Below, in pieces: positions 49,727 to 61,439 of a DNA stretch of 64,000 bases. The position numbers were made by a program, and so were the translations under genes. A model generated the notes under the pieces. The model was not told the origin of the DNA. It searched no databases and was given only the letters and a program-made list of their open reading frames with translations. How positions within the stretch are numbered: the first letter of the stretch is position 1; each line of letters starts with the position of its first letter. The stretch is from Nissolia schottii (Eukaryota; Streptophyta; Magnoliopsida; Fabales; Fabaceae): assembly GCA_003254905.1 (NCBI GenBank), contig QANU01052615.1, positions 240,121 through 304,120 of the forward strand, written 5' to 3'.

Positions 49727-49989
49727 AATAAGTTAAATTATTTTTTGAGAAAAATGGGGAGTAGAATAAGTCAAATTATTTTTTGAGAAACTCTCATAGT
49801 AAAAAAGTCAAAGAAAATACAATTGGGGCAACATAGACTAACCCAAAAAATTACAAATGGCACTGTCAAAGTACCGGCAGAACCACAAAATTCAGAGAAA
49901 GAAACGACTAACCAAAAGCAAGCTACGAGACCCCAAAAAACAAAAGCACAGCACTCGCCAGTAAAATAGCGAGCTTGTGCTGGGGGCAA

Positions 49990-50691
49990 TGTTACGGACT
50001 AAAAACTAGGGTCAGAGAGCTCTAACCCTTTAAAGGGGAGAGGAGCTCGCGTCCCCTAAAAGGTCCGAAGGGTCCAACTCACTAAGGAACAGAAGAGGCT
50101 CTCCCCACCTGGTCAGACCGGCCCAAAGAGAGGGAGCCTCATGTGGCACTTAGAGGAGGAGAAGGTCGTAGGCCCAAAGGCTCCGAACCTCGTCCAGCCC
50201 AACAAGGCTAAGAGAAGGTAGCGGCGACCTCTCCTCCCCAGTCCGCAACTGACTCCTAGATAAGCGGGAAAAGATAAACCAGGGAGCGGATAAACAAATC
50301 CCCCTCGCCTTATCTCTATCTTACCTCTATCTTTGCACTCTAAGCTCACTTATAAAAGCACACGACCTCTCAGGTCACCAGGTACCTCTCATTCTCCTCT
50401 TAGAGAACTCTCCTAATCCCTGTGCTTACTTGAGCGTCGGAGTGCCTTTGCAGGTACACCCTGCCGCCGCACTCTCTCCGAAAGGAACTTGCTTGAAGCT
50501 TTCGTGCGAGCCTCCGAACCTGCTCGGAGCCTTCGCCCCCAGTCTTTGAGCTTCTGCCAAGCCTCCGAACCCGCTCAGAGCTTTCGTCCAAGCCTCCGAA
50601 CCCGCTCGGAGCCTTCGCCCTGAGCTTCCGTCAAGGCGCCTTCCTCACTCGTTCAGGTAACGTCGTACCCTTTACGAATTACTTACGAACA
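49990..50691 (+). repeat. 3' LTR of the gag-only element
   Basis: 702 bp, nearly the same as the 5' LTR; the difference in length comes from the GC-rich repeat near the 3' part. Confidence 0.9.
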
Positions 50692-50696
50692 ATTAA

Positions 50697-51780
50697 TTTT
50701 ATGTTATATGAATTAATAAAAATAAATAATAATGAATAATATACAAAATAAAGTGATTTTTAATTACATATAAATTTTACATATTTATTATATTATATAA
50801 TAATTTTATTTTTTATTATATTTTATATATTATTCATATATAATAAGGTAAGTGAATATCCTGGTATTCATATATTAAATAATTGTCTCTTATAAGGTGA
50901 TACATATAAAAAGTATAAGACAATTTTCGTTTCATTTTAGGCTAGGATGGGTAATTGAATAATTTTAGATTCAATCCGCTATTACAAGAATATTTTCAAA
51001 TAGTTCATCCACAGAGCAACTTAAGGCTCGAATCATTTAGTAGCCACTATTGACGAAATTTAAATAGAAACAAAATGAGTTATGATATTCAATGAATCAA
51101 TATTGGTGGCCAATATCGATGTATGATGGCCGCAAAAATCCGTTACTTCTTGACCTTACCTCTACTCACCAACCCCAGCCCACCCCATGGCAGACAGTAC
51201 TGAATACTGATCAACACTAGAGAGAGAGTACACTCTTCGTTTCATGTACCAAAAGCCCGAAAGAAAAAAGTGCATATAAAATATATGGCAGAACACATGT
51301 TATTAATTAATTGTTCTCATGTTATTGATATATGTCATTCATTTTAAATTAGCTTTTACATAATTTTCTTAAAAGAATATTTATTAATTAATTGTTCCCT
51401 TGTTATTACATAAAATTTAGGGTTTGTTCGAGGAAAATGGAAGAAAAGTCATAAAAAAAAAAANGAAGTGATGAACAAAAAATGTAAACCTGTCTTGTAT
51501 TCTAATTCAATGAATTTAGAATCAGTGGAATGAAGTATATATACATCAAGTCTATGTGCCTTTGGTTAAATTGTATAGCTAACTCCTTAACCAACTTCTC
51601 AACTAACTTAACAAACTTAAAACAATCAGCCAACTAACATAACTAACTATCTTTTTTTCTTTTTTACTTTTTAGAAATATTATCACTTGTTAAATTACTG
51701 GTAATGTTATATTGATGTGTTTAGTATACATAAGTCATATAACTGAAATTTACATTACATTATTTGGTACATAAAAAAGA
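50697..51780. other. Unit 2-specific AT-rich stretch with an n at 51464
   Basis: It has no counterpart in unit 1 between about 15735 and 15770, so unit 1 lost it or unit 2 gained it. No gene. Around 51480-51650 the minus strand has TTAGTTAGTTATGTTAG-type words resembling the solo LTR at 14609-14956, possibly a partial relative ending at the n. Confidence 0.5.
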
Positions 51781-51795
51781 TTATGAGATAATGCA

Positions 51796-51832
<37 letters not shown>

Positions 51833-51946
51833 TTATTGTTATTATTTCTTTTATTATTATTATTTCTACTTATTATTTTTTTTATTATTACTATTTTTAT
51901 TTTCATTATTATTTTGTATTTATTATTATTATTATTATTATTATTT
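51781..51946. repeat. ATT microsatellite and T/A-rich tract
   Basis: (ATT)n runs at about 51799-51832 and 51920-51946. They correspond to the shorter ATT tract at 15806-15850 of unit 1. Confidence 0.9.
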
Positions 51947-53447
51947 GGTGATTACCTGGAGGTGGTAATCCAGATAAACATCTTCTATGAAGGTAATCCA
52001 CACTACCACTTTGAAGGCAATGTGGATTACCTGAGTAATTCAGATTATCAGTAATTATGTCGAACCAAACAAGTCAATATAGCTTACCACATAATTTAAA
52101 AGTCAGATTACTATAATCTGGATAGATTACCTCATACCAAACGCACCGCGCAAAAGAGTTACTTACTAATTACCCACCAACAAGGTTCTCACATCAGTCA
52201 GTGAGATTCAAGAAAATCAAGAACTTATAATATATTTTTATAATTTTATCATTTTAAAAATAATTAAATATTATTAATATATTTATAAAAATGATATTTA
52301 AACATTTTAATAGAGATAAAATAGTAAATTATATTAAAATTTATTTTAAAAACCCCAATTTTGGGAATCGTGAAATGAAGGTTGGGGTTTTGGAGGATTA
52401 AAAACTCTAAAAAAAAACATTTTTTTCTTAAAATGTAAAACTCATGAACAATAAGCAAGAATGAATATAACAAATTTTATAACATTTGGCTACCTATCAA
52501 ACTGCATGCGTATTTCTTTTTTAGAAACTAGTCATTGGTAGGTTGGTTTTGCACATGCCAGCGTGGTATAATTAAAGAAAGTTATTTTTGTTTGTTTAAT
52601 ATTATTTTTCTTCTCAAAAATGAAAAGTAGTCAATTAAGAACTGCAATATGATGAGAGTCTAGGCTAGCTATATTAATTACTCTCAAAGCTTTATTCTTT
52701 CACAAATCAATTTTGAATCAGCTGCTGCTTCCTATGGTTGGTAGGAAGGGATCCACCTAACCTTATTTTGAAACCTTTCGTTATTTTTAGAGTATTTAAA
52801 AATTTACCAAGAAGAATTTTTTTTTGGTACAAAAGATGTTTCTTTTTACTCTGCCTTATTATGTAAGAATTCATGAGATTAGTTATGCAAGTTCATGTTA
52901 TCTTTCACTTTAATAAATAATACTTTGAATATTAGAGCTGGTGATGTTATAAGTTATGCTTATTGAATAATATAAAATAAAACATTGTTTTTAGTCGAAT
53001 AATAAAATATAAAATATCCTATAATTCATGGATTATCCATTCAACAGGTTACGTTACTGAATTGAGTATGAAGTCACCAGGGTAGACTCTTTATCCACCA
53101 ACCAATAGCTGACACTTAATTATGATCAATATAACATGATGATAATTCTTTTAACTTTTCCCCCTATTAAACCAGTATTTTTATATTAAAACAATATTTT
53201 TTGCCCTATTATATTATCTTAAGTTTGAATCATTTGTATAAAAGTACCTTTAATTAAGAAATCCCTAAAAAAACACTGCTAAGAGAATTTATTCATATAT
53301 TGTCGGTATTTCTCACACCTTTTCTTAAATAAACAACAACTAAATATTTTGAAAATATGAAATAAATTTAAAACCCTAAAGTGAAACTGGGGATGACAAA
53401 AATATTCACAAATACAAGAAATCTATAGGTATTATCTATGGTGAGTA
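51947..53447. other. Gene-free stretch, sister of 15870-17380
   Basis: It starts with the block of GGTAATCC / GGATTACC words at about 51950-52140, then AT-rich DNA, and ends at the empty-site match of the solo LTR at 53448. Confidence 0.55.
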
Positions 53448-55739
53448 TGTACCATTCCCATTTTTTCCATTTCAAAGATTTCGCGTAATCAACAATTTTG
53501 CATAATTAAAGTGTTCTCAAAACGGTTATTTAGATTGGAAAATAATTATAAAAGTCTTTTAAATCCAACGTACCAGTGCGAATAATGGTTTTGTAAGCTC
53601 ACGAAAATTTCGTGGGTGTTGAGTTAATTTTTGGTCTCCACCGAAAATCCCGTCAGGTCCCAAAGGGATCTGTGAAATATACTATCACAGAGATATGTTC
53701 ACGAATACCTCAGCCTGACATACCATTATGATCAGGGAAATTAGTAGATTGCAGATATGTGTTCGGTATATTTTTAGGATATCCGTACACGAACAAAAAA
53801 GACCAAACGCGATCAAACATGATCAGAACCGGTCAAGACGCCCTTAAGCTTATCCAAAGGCTAGATATTTTCATAAAATAATAATATAACATTATAATTT
53901 ATTAAAAAGAAAAATGAAAAAGAAAAAGAAGTTAGGAACAGTGCCTGAAGCTCTCTAGCTATAAATAGCCACAAGTTGCAGAAGTTTGCAAACAAATTTT
54001 GAGAAAAGTCACTCTGCCAGTTCCGTTCGTGTAAATCGCAGTTACGCTGCCGGACTCCGAAAAAATAGGAGGAGCACACCAACGTGAAGAGGATATTTTC
54101 CTCATCACTTCTACCAATCTCGAATTTTATATTGAGGTGGGGAACCCTAGACCCACTGTCTATGTGGATTAGTATGTGGTTCTATATGCTTATATCTAAA
54201 AAAACTGATTTAGTAGATTTTATGTGAAAAATAGAGATTAAGTTGTGAAAATGATTTTGAGTAGTTTTGATGTTAGAAAAATATAACTGTGCTGATTGAA
54301 ACTGTGTGAAAAGGAAACTTTAAGAAATTTTACGAAACTGACACTGAAAAGGAATCAGGACGCATCACGCTGAGCGGCCTGATTTGAACTCTTATTTTGA
54401 CACTCCCAGGGCCCAAGTTTCATGTTCAGTTTTTCCTACACATTCCAACTAGTATAGAAACTTAAAACATTGTATATGCAAATAACTGTGGATTTGTTGT
54501 GTTTGTAAAGCATGCATCATGAGGGCTATGGATCAATAGAGGTTATCGCCTAATGACGGAAAAGATCATAATTGAACGTACGGAACAAAGGGAAATGCTG
54601 AAGAAAAGATAAGAGTGATTTGTGATGGTTGTCATGTAAGAAAAGAGTGGTAACAGATAGGGTAAAGGTCGGGAATGGTACCATGCCCAAGTGTGCATGA
54701 TGATATGATGCCGTGCCCAAGTGTGCACGAGGAATGATACGATACCATGCCCAAGTGTGCATGATGAATGATACGATACCCTGCCCAAGTGTGCAAGATG
54801 AACGGTGAACGATACCATGCCCAAGTGTGCATGATGATGAGTCCCATGCATTGATACTGTGCCCCATCGGCATGATGAATAGTCCTTGCATTGATCCCAT
54901 GCCCAAGTGTGCATGATGAATTGTCCTGTGCTTGGCAAGCATGGTAGAATAATTCTCGCACAACATATGCGTGATGACAAGTTGAGTCTGTGTGCATGCA
55001 TGTCTCTGCGGTTACGTTACGTAAGTGTACGACGGTCAAGGATAGAAAGCGTGAGAACTTAGAAGTAAGTAAAGAAAGAGTAGATTCTCTGATCACCTAG
55101 TAAAGTAGATAAAGCCATTCAGGACCTACACAAAGATAATAATCAGTAGGGGTTTAGTATGTATGAACACTTAGAAATCTCCTGAGTGGAGCGATAGGAA
55201 ATGCTAGGGATCCCGACTGAGGACGACGAGTTCTCACCCTCACTCCTTTATGGGTCCAGGTGTACAGAGCGAATGGATAGACGAGCGAGACGCATGGTAG
55301 ATTTTGGATGACTGCAGCAGGACAGTTCCAGGGCATGAGCAAAGTGACGATATTCGCAGTAGGGCGATAGAAACCATCTATGACTTTTACAACTTTTTGT
55401 GTAAATACTTATTAGTATGCCAATGTGCCTTTGTGCTGGACCTTCTATTTGTAACTACCTATGTATACACTTCTCGTGTGTAACTTCAGCTATCATCTAT
55501 ATTGCTTACAACGCTAGTGTTTGTTATATATATATATATATATGTTTCAACGATCACGCACGACTCCTAAATTGTAAACTAATAAAGTAAAAGAACGATT
55601 TGCAAAATGGTTCGTATTTTCGTGTAAGCAATATTTGCAAGGTAAAAAGTAGGGGCTAAAGGTAACCCAACACAACGGATAACAACCATGTGAGCATTGC
55701 TTACTACCATAAAAGTGGGCAGTTAGCAGGGGTATTTCA
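53448..55739 (+). mobile_element. 2.3-kb solo LTR, same family as 22007-24648
   Basis: Starts TGTACCATTCCC and ends GGGGTATTTCA, with target duplications GAGTA (53443-53447) and GAATA (55740-55744). Unit 1 has the empty site GTGAGTACACGTAGG at about 17378. A TATA box (CTATAAATAGCC) lies near 53960 on the plus strand. The sequence is homologous along its length to the reverse-oriented solo LTR at 22007-24648. It inserted after the duplication, and the internal region has been lost by LTR recombination. Confidence 0.85.
54675..54915 (+). repeat. Minisatellite inside the solo LTR
   Basis: Five to six imperfect copies of a 35-45 bp word around CATGCCCAAGTGTGCATGATG. Three overlapping minus-strand frames rich in HHAHLG words come from this repeat and are not genes. 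Confidence 0.85.
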
Positions 55740-55744
55740 GAATA

Positions 55745-57934
55745 CGCGTAGGGATCATTTTTATACTCACTGAGACGGGTCTCCATACCCAATTGTTAAT
55801 GAGGATGATAGGGTTGAGGTATCCGAGACTTACGAATACTCGTTACATATCTGCCAATACATAAAACTATTTAAATATCTCTAGCGATGTAAATATACAA
55901 AGTTAAAAACTCATAACATATCGTTGAAATATTTATCAAAAAATTTATCAATATTTGGTTAATTTAAATTGCCACACATTAGTAATAGTAATATCATAAT
56001 ATTGATAGTAATTTTTTATGAATTTTTTATTTTTTAATAAATACATGCAAATATTCACAAAATTTCAAATTATTGCCGATAATAAGTAATGTATATTTGT
56101 GATGAGTATGAATATAAATACAAGTAATAAAATATTAGATGGGTATAAATAAGGGAGACATTAATATGTCTCATGGGCATTCAAGTGTGTGAAGCTTTAC
56201 AAACAGATGGACAAGTACGTAGTCTAAAATGGTTGCCGGTACTTTTGGAATATTCAAGGCAATGCTCTAGAAGGGCTTGACCAATATTAATTCCAGCATG
56301 TATGCACACCCATCGCATGACAGTACCCTTGTCCATCTTTTTCTTGTAGCCTTTAAATTCAAAGCAGGACTATCTAAAATCTTAACTAATATCCTTCATT
56401 TTCATACCTCCTTTTTTCGTGGAGGGTACATAAAGTAGAAGAGTCAAATAGGATTATCAGCATTATCATTATTTTAGCAATGTTTTTTTTTCTACGTAAT
56501 TTTTGTGGACACCATTGAAACATCTAACTAAATCTTAAGTTATTAAGTAATTGAAACATATAATTTTCAATGTTCATTTTTATCATAAAAAATTTAGCGT
56601 TTAGATTTTAGCAGAATTACTTTGAAAATACTTAAAATCATTAATTTTAAAAGAATTGATGAAAGTTTAGAAAGGGTTAAAAAATAAGTTTTTTAAAAAA
56701 ATCAATATTAATATAAGATACAAAAGGAAAAACTATGATAGTTTCAGATTTTAGAAGAAATCAATTTTGCAGGAAGTGGGTCACCCTCCTACAAGAAAAA
56801 TATAGGTTCATTTGGATTGACTTATAAAAAATTACTTATCTTAATTATATTTTTAAGTATAACTTTTTAAGAGATTTAATTTATAATTACAAGATGATTT
56901 AATTTACTAAAAATCACATCGTCTTTCTCTTTCTTTTAGAAGTAGAATCTTCCAAAACTTAAAAAAAAAGGTGATATTTTACATTGTTTAAAAAAAAACT
57001 ACATTTTTAATTTGTATTTTAATCCTTATTATGTTTTTAAAAAAGAAATTAATATTATATTTTAATACTTATTATTTTTTTAAAAAATGTTTTTTTAAAA
57101 AAAATCAATCTAAACATGCCAATAAGCTAAACACAAAAGCACTTTGTCAAATATGGACTCAAAAGTGCATGTAGGTTCAAACCAAACATAGACTACATGG
57201 TATTTACAAAGTTGTGAACAACACTACTCCTAGCAAGGTTAGTCTTATAATTTTATTTTTCAGAGAAACAATGACAAGTGATTGGAATAAGGAAAACTAC
57301 TCTTGGCATTAAGATTCTCAAAAGACGACTTCCTTGTCAATATAAATTGACAGAAAAAATGAAAAACTGTGCGAAGATCGTGTTTTGATTTCCAAGTTGT
57401 ACATCATGCTTGACTTATTTTTTTAGATATTTAAGAAAAAATTTAGTCCGTCTATTACCTTATATAAGATCATGTCGTATCAGTTAATATTACGAAACTA
57501 ATTTTTATCATAATATAAAGTAGTATAATGTTATATATTCTTTTCCATTTTTATCCTATAATCATTATATTAAGTTAATATGTCCTAGAAAGTCTGATTG
57601 CATAAAAAAATATTATTTTTGTTACCCAATTCAAAATATAATCTAACATTCTATATTCATATTCTTTTTCTCATCCGGCATCATATCACTTCTACCCACC
57701 ACCATCAAAATATGGTGTATCGTTGGTAATAGAGCAATTCATTTGGGAGCTATGTGCAAGCCGTCGTTGTTGCTCCTCCGTGCAAGTCATCATCAGATAA
57801 CTCTTTAATTTGCGTGTTTTATTAGTTTGTTTTCTAAGTAGGTTTTTGTAATTTTTATTTATTTCTAGGCATAAATTAGGATAGTTGCATAGTTGCATTT
57901 AGTAAAATTATTTAGGTTTTATTGGCTTTTATCT
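55745..57934. other. Gene-free stretch, sister of about 17385-19200
   Basis: AT-rich, collinear with unit 1 but with an extra block at about 56820-57280 lacking in unit 1. From about 57810 on it is the left part of the old LTR that hosts the Pack-CACTA. Confidence 0.55.
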
Positions 57935-58041
57935 CATTACTAGAAAAATGAGTTTTAGCAACTGATCAAGTATCCATAGCTATATTTTTTGTTAGTGACG
58001 GAATTTACGACAGAACAATCTTTTATTGCTAAATTTAGAAA

Positions 58042-58268
58042 CAAAAATGCTACAAATACACCCAATTTCATACACTCATACATACACCATTAATAATGCA
58101 CAAACTTTATTCTCAAGAGTGCACAGACATTACAAACTTGTAAATGATACACTCAACTATATTTAATTAAGTGCACAAACATTATATAAGTTAAAACACA
58201 AACTTTATATGTATAGGTACGAGGTGTATGTATGGTGTATAGTTTTTAGTGTACATGTAGCAGAACTC
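58042..58268 (-). mobile_element. 227-bp Mutator-type MITE, copy B
   Basis: Inverted copy of 4046-4272, same length and ends (CAAAAATGCTAC ... GTAGCAGAACTC). Target duplications are ATTTAGAAA (58033-58041) and ACTTAGAAA (58269-58277). The sister CACTA copy shows the empty site AAATTTAGAAAATTGC at 19297-19312, so this insertion is younger than the duplication. Confidence 0.92.
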
Positions 58269-58493
58269 ACTTAGAAATTGCAACCGAACCATCTCTCGTT
58301 AAATAATTTTGGCCAATTAGTGTTAAACCCAGAAATAAAAAAATTACCTAAGCCCAAAAGTCTTACTTTAAAAATACTTAGGCCCAAACTCTCACCACAG
58401 CCATAGAGAGAAGATTCTAGGCCCAAACCCATAACCATAGTCTGTTCTCTCTGCCCACTCCCATCAGCAACCAATTCCGCACACACCGCCGCC

Positions 58494-58640
58494 ATGTCAC
58501 ACGACGGCGACCCCGCGAATGAGTTCCCTCAGTACCTGCAGGAAGCTTGGCCCATGGTCAAATCAAGGAGTTCGGTGTGTGCGCCTACACCGAATTACGA
58601 ATTCATCAACAATAACCAACACAGCGATTCGAAAATCTCA
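58494..58640 (+). pseudogene. Unidentified captured 5' exon piece
   Basis: After CCGCCGCC an ATG at 58494 opens a short frame, MSHDGDPANEFPQYLQEAWP and then MVKSRSS, which stops within about 50 codons. The context looks like the start of a real gene, perhaps the same parent as the Q-rich last exon, but I do not recognise it. In the sister copy only its first four codons remain, next to the deletion junction at 19514. Confidence 0.45.
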
Positions 58641-58674
58641 TTCCCAATCTGATTCGGGGTTTGAGTTTTGAATC

Positions 58675-58896
58675 ATGTGGGGAACAATTGCCAATTTCAA
58701 GGAGAATTTGGACAAGATCGCCCTCGATGTTCACTACGACGACGACGCCGTTTTCAACACGTACGGAACCGGCGGCGGCTGCGGTGAGAACTCCGCCGTC
58801 TCCGATCGCCGGAACTCTCACAGCTTCGCGCATTCCAAATCGGTCCCTAGGTCGCCGGTTTCCAATGGAATAACAAACCCTCCCCGTGCTTCTGAG
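58675..58896 (+). pseudogene. Captured first exon of a golgin-candidate gene
   Basis: An ATG at 58675 opens a 74-codon exon that reads MWGTIANFKENLDKIALDVH, a run of acidic residues, then VSDRRNSHSF and SKSVPRSPVSNG, ending at a GAG|GT donor. This is the N terminus of plant golgin candidate 3/4 proteins (GRIP-related ARF-binding coiled-coil proteins of the Golgi). The long coiled coil and C-terminal domains are absent because the next exon comes from another gene. The exon is open throughout, and its donor is in phase with the PLPBP acceptor at 60604. It could supply a start codon and 5' leader to a chimeric transcript. Confidence 0.78.
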
Positions 58897-59005
58897 GTAG
58901 AGCTCGTTCTATTCTGTGTTTTTCTGGCTTTGATTTTAAACTCTTGTTCATGAAATTTTCTGGCTTTGGTTAAACCTGTATGTAGCGATGTGTGTGAATG
59001 CATAA

Positions 59006-59808
59006 TAGGTTCAGGAAATTGCTGCATGTAATTCAATCATTTGATTTTGGTACTGCATAATATTGGTATTTGTTCGTAAGTAATTCGTATAGGGTCCGGG
59101 TTACCCAAACGTGTGAGGAAAGCGCCTTGACAGAAGCTCAAAGGCTGACTCCAAGTGGGTTCGGAGGCCAAGACGAAAGCTCCGAGCAGGTTCGGAGGCT
59201 TGGACGAAAGCTTCGAGCGGGTTTGGAGGCTTGGACGAAGGCTCCGAGCGATAGGTTCAGGAAATTGCTGCATGTAATTCAATCATTTGATTTTGGTACT
59301 GCATAATATTGGTATTTGTTCGTAAGTAATTCGTATAGGGTCCGGGTTACCCAAACGTGTGAGGAAAGCGCCTTGACAGAAGCTCAAAGGCTGACTCCAA
59401 GTGGGTTCGGAGGCCAAGACGAAAGCTCCGAGCAGGTTCGGAGGCTTGGACGAAAGCTTCGAGCGGGTTTGGAGGCTTGGACGAAGGCTCCGAGCGATAG
59501 GTTCAGGAAATTGCTGCATGTAATTCAATCATTTGATTTTGGTACTGCATAATATTGGTATTTGTTCGTAAGTAATTCGTATAGGGTCCGGGTTACCCAA
59601 ACGTGTGAGGAAAGCGCCTTGACAGAAGCTCAAAGGCTGACTCCAAGTGGGTTCGGAGGCCAAGACGAAAGCTCCGAGCAGGTTCGGAGGCTTGGACGAA
59701 AGCTTCGAGCGGGTTTGGAGGCTTGGACGAAGGCTCCGAGCGATAGGTTCAGGAAATTGCTGCATGTAATTCAATCATTTGATTTTGGTACTGCATAATA
59801 TTGGTATT
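59006..59808 (+). repeat. 246-bp tandem repeat spanning host DNA and LTR edge
   Basis: Three full copies (59006-59251, 59252-59497, 59498-59743) show no difference I could see, followed by the start of a fourth that continues into the full solo LTR. Each unit has about 65 bp of intron DNA (starting TAGGTTCAGGAAATTGCTGC, including the GTATT target site) and about 181 bp of LTR end (starting TGTTCGTAAG). Confidence 0.93.
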
Positions 59809-60526
59809 TGTTCGTAAGTAATTCGTATAGGGTCCGGGTTACCTGAACGGGTGAGAAAAGCGCCTTGACGGAAGCTCAAAGGCTGGGGGCGAAAGCTCCA
59901 AGCGGGTTCGGAGGCCAAGACGAAAGCTCCGAGCAGGTTCGGAGGCTTGGACGAAAGCTCCGAGCGGGTTTGGAGGCTTGGACGAAGGCTCCGAGCGGGT
60001 TCGGAGGCTCGAACGGAAGCTTCAAGCGAGTTCTTTTCGAAGAGAGTGTGGCGGCGGGGTGTACCTGCAAAGGCACTCCGACGCTCAAGTAAGCACAATG
60101 ATTAGGAGAATTCTCTAAGAGGAGAGTGAGAGGTACCTGATGACCTTAGGGGTCGTGTGCTTTTATAGGTGAGCTTAGAGTGCAAAGACAGAGGTAAGAT
60201 AGAGATAAAGCGAGGGGGGTTTGTCTATCCGCTTCCTAGTTTATCTTTTCTCGCTTATCTAGGAGTCGGTTGCGGACTGGGGAGGAGAGGTCGCCGCTAC
60301 CTCCTCTTAGCTTTGTTGGGCCGGACGGGGTTAGGAGCCGTTGGGTCTACGACCTTTTCCTCCTTTAAGTGCCATGAGGCTCCCTCTCTTTGGGCCGGTC
60401 TGACCAGGTGGGGAGAGCCTCTTCTACTCCTTAGTGGGTTGGATCCTTCGAGCCTTTTAGGGAATGCGAGCTCCTCTCCCTCTTAGAGGGTTAGAGCTCT
60501 CCGACCTTAGTTTTTAGCCCGTAACA
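59809..60526 (-). mobile_element. Solo LTR of the Tat-like Ty3/gypsy family
   Basis: 718 bp on the minus strand, starting TGTTACGGGCTAAAAACTAA (at 60526) and ending ACTTACGAACA (at 59809). Perfect GTATT target duplications are at 59804-59808 and 60527-60531. It is clearly the same family as the LTRs at 47639-48369 but diverged from them, so it is older than that insertion. It sits in the chimeric intron of the Pack-CACTA. Confidence 0.92.
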
Positions 60527-60603
60527 GTATTTTTCATATTCTACTGAAAATGGTTCACTGATCATTTGATTTTTCTTCGTTTTGCATTTTTTTTGGTTGG
60601 CAG

Positions 60604-61410
60604 ATAGCAAATCATCTTGACCGAGCTGTAGCAAACATTGGCAGAAAACCTTTTAAGGTTTTTGTCCAAGTGAACACAAGTGGAGAAACATGTAAGTTGC
60701 ACATGAAAGATTTGCCATGCCTTTCAATATTTACACTTTCTTAATGAAATTGACTTGCTAGTGATTGAACTTGGAAATTTCTTATCCCAAATTGTTTTAC
60801 ATAGAGTCTAATGGATTAATATGAAAATGTCATCAAATTCTCATGAGAGAACATAGTTTCCAATTCTTTTATTGGAATTTAGTATGTCACTGATTTAACA
60901 TCATATCTGTATATGTAACTATGTAATATATATTTAGTAGAATAAAATGCGTAACCGCATGACTGCATGGTTTAGGAGCGTGCTGGTTTACAATTGGGCA
61001 AATGCGCCCTATATCCTTTTCTTTTTCTTTCCCATGATACAACACTGTTGTCAATGTTTAGTTTAGTCTCAAGAATGAGATTTGACTAGCACTTTCTTGC
61101 AGCAAAATCTGGTGTTGAACCTACTCAGTGTGTGGACCTTGTGAAACATGTTAGGAACTGCCAAAACCTTGAGTTTTGTGGCCTAATGACAATTGGCATG
61201 CTGGATTATACTTCCACCCCAGAAAATTTTAAGGTATTTTTGACATGATTATTAGTTTTTTGGAGACTTGCTTATCCTCTAGATAATTCCCGAAACTAAA
61301 TTTTCTTCTATACTCTCCAGACGTTATCCAATTGTAGGAGTGAAGTTTGTAAGGAACTTGGAATATCAGAAGAGCAATGTGAGCTATCGATGGGCATGTC
61401 TGGGGACTTT
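60604..61410 (+). pseudogene. Captured PLP-homeostasis protein (YggS/PLPBP family) exons
   Basis: Three exons: 60604-60691 (ANHLDRAVANIGRKPFKVFV, then QVNTSGE), 61103-61233 (KSGVEP, CQNLEFCGLMTIGMLDYTS, TPENFK) and 61321-61410 (TLSNCRSEVCKELGISEEQ, then ELSMGMSGDF). They match the middle to C-terminal half of plant YggS-type proteins, which bind pyridoxal 5'-phosphate in a TIM-barrel fold and keep its level in check. Exon borders are GT-AG and the three exons are open and in phase with each other. The N-terminal exons with the PLP lysine, and the C-terminal GSTIFG-type end, are missing. The third exon runs directly into SUV3 intron DNA after GACTTT. Confidence 0.88.
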
Positions 61411-61439
61411 TGGTTTGATTTAGTTGCCCTACTTTGCAG

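Larger units (their letters stand above)
47639..50691 (+). mobile_element. Gag-only Ty3/gypsy element, Tat-like
   Basis: LTRs at 47639-48369 (731 bp) and 49990-50691 (702 bp) start TGTTACGGACTAAAAAC and end ACTTACGAACA. Target duplications ATTAA lie at 47634-47638 and 50692-50696. The primer site TGGCGCCGTCTGTGGGGA follows the 5' LTR, as in Tat-type plant elements, and the tract CTGGGGGCAA precedes the 3' LTR. A gag-like frame is present; no protease, reverse transcriptase or integrase part is seen, so it is non-autonomous. The LTRs are almost the same apart from a small indel near their 3' part, which points to a recent insertion. A solo LTR of the same family is at 59809-60526. Confidence 0.9.
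58897..60603 (+). other. Chimeric intron between golgin and PLPBP exons
   Basis: It begins with the golgin donor and ends with a PLPBP acceptor (GGCAG at 60599-60603). It contains the 246-bp tandem repeats and the solo LTR, which together make up most of its length. The golgin-to-PLPBP recombination point must lie in this intron, but later insertions hide it. Confidence 0.7.

Noticed and set aside
51764-52054. 96-residue frame of Ile/Leu runs
   Set aside because: It is a translation of the ATT microsatellite; composition explains it fully.
54543-55096. Three overlapping minus-strand frames rich in His, Ala and Leu repeats
   Set aside because: They arise from a minisatellite inside a solo LTR, and different frames repeat the same pattern.
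59006-59743. CRISPR-like array
   Set aside because: The units are directly adjacent 246-bp copies without unique spacers, in a plant nuclear context.
59037-59798. Repeated 78- and 81-residue frames on both strands
   Set aside because: They come from the 246-bp tandem repeat made of intron and LTR DNA; not genes.
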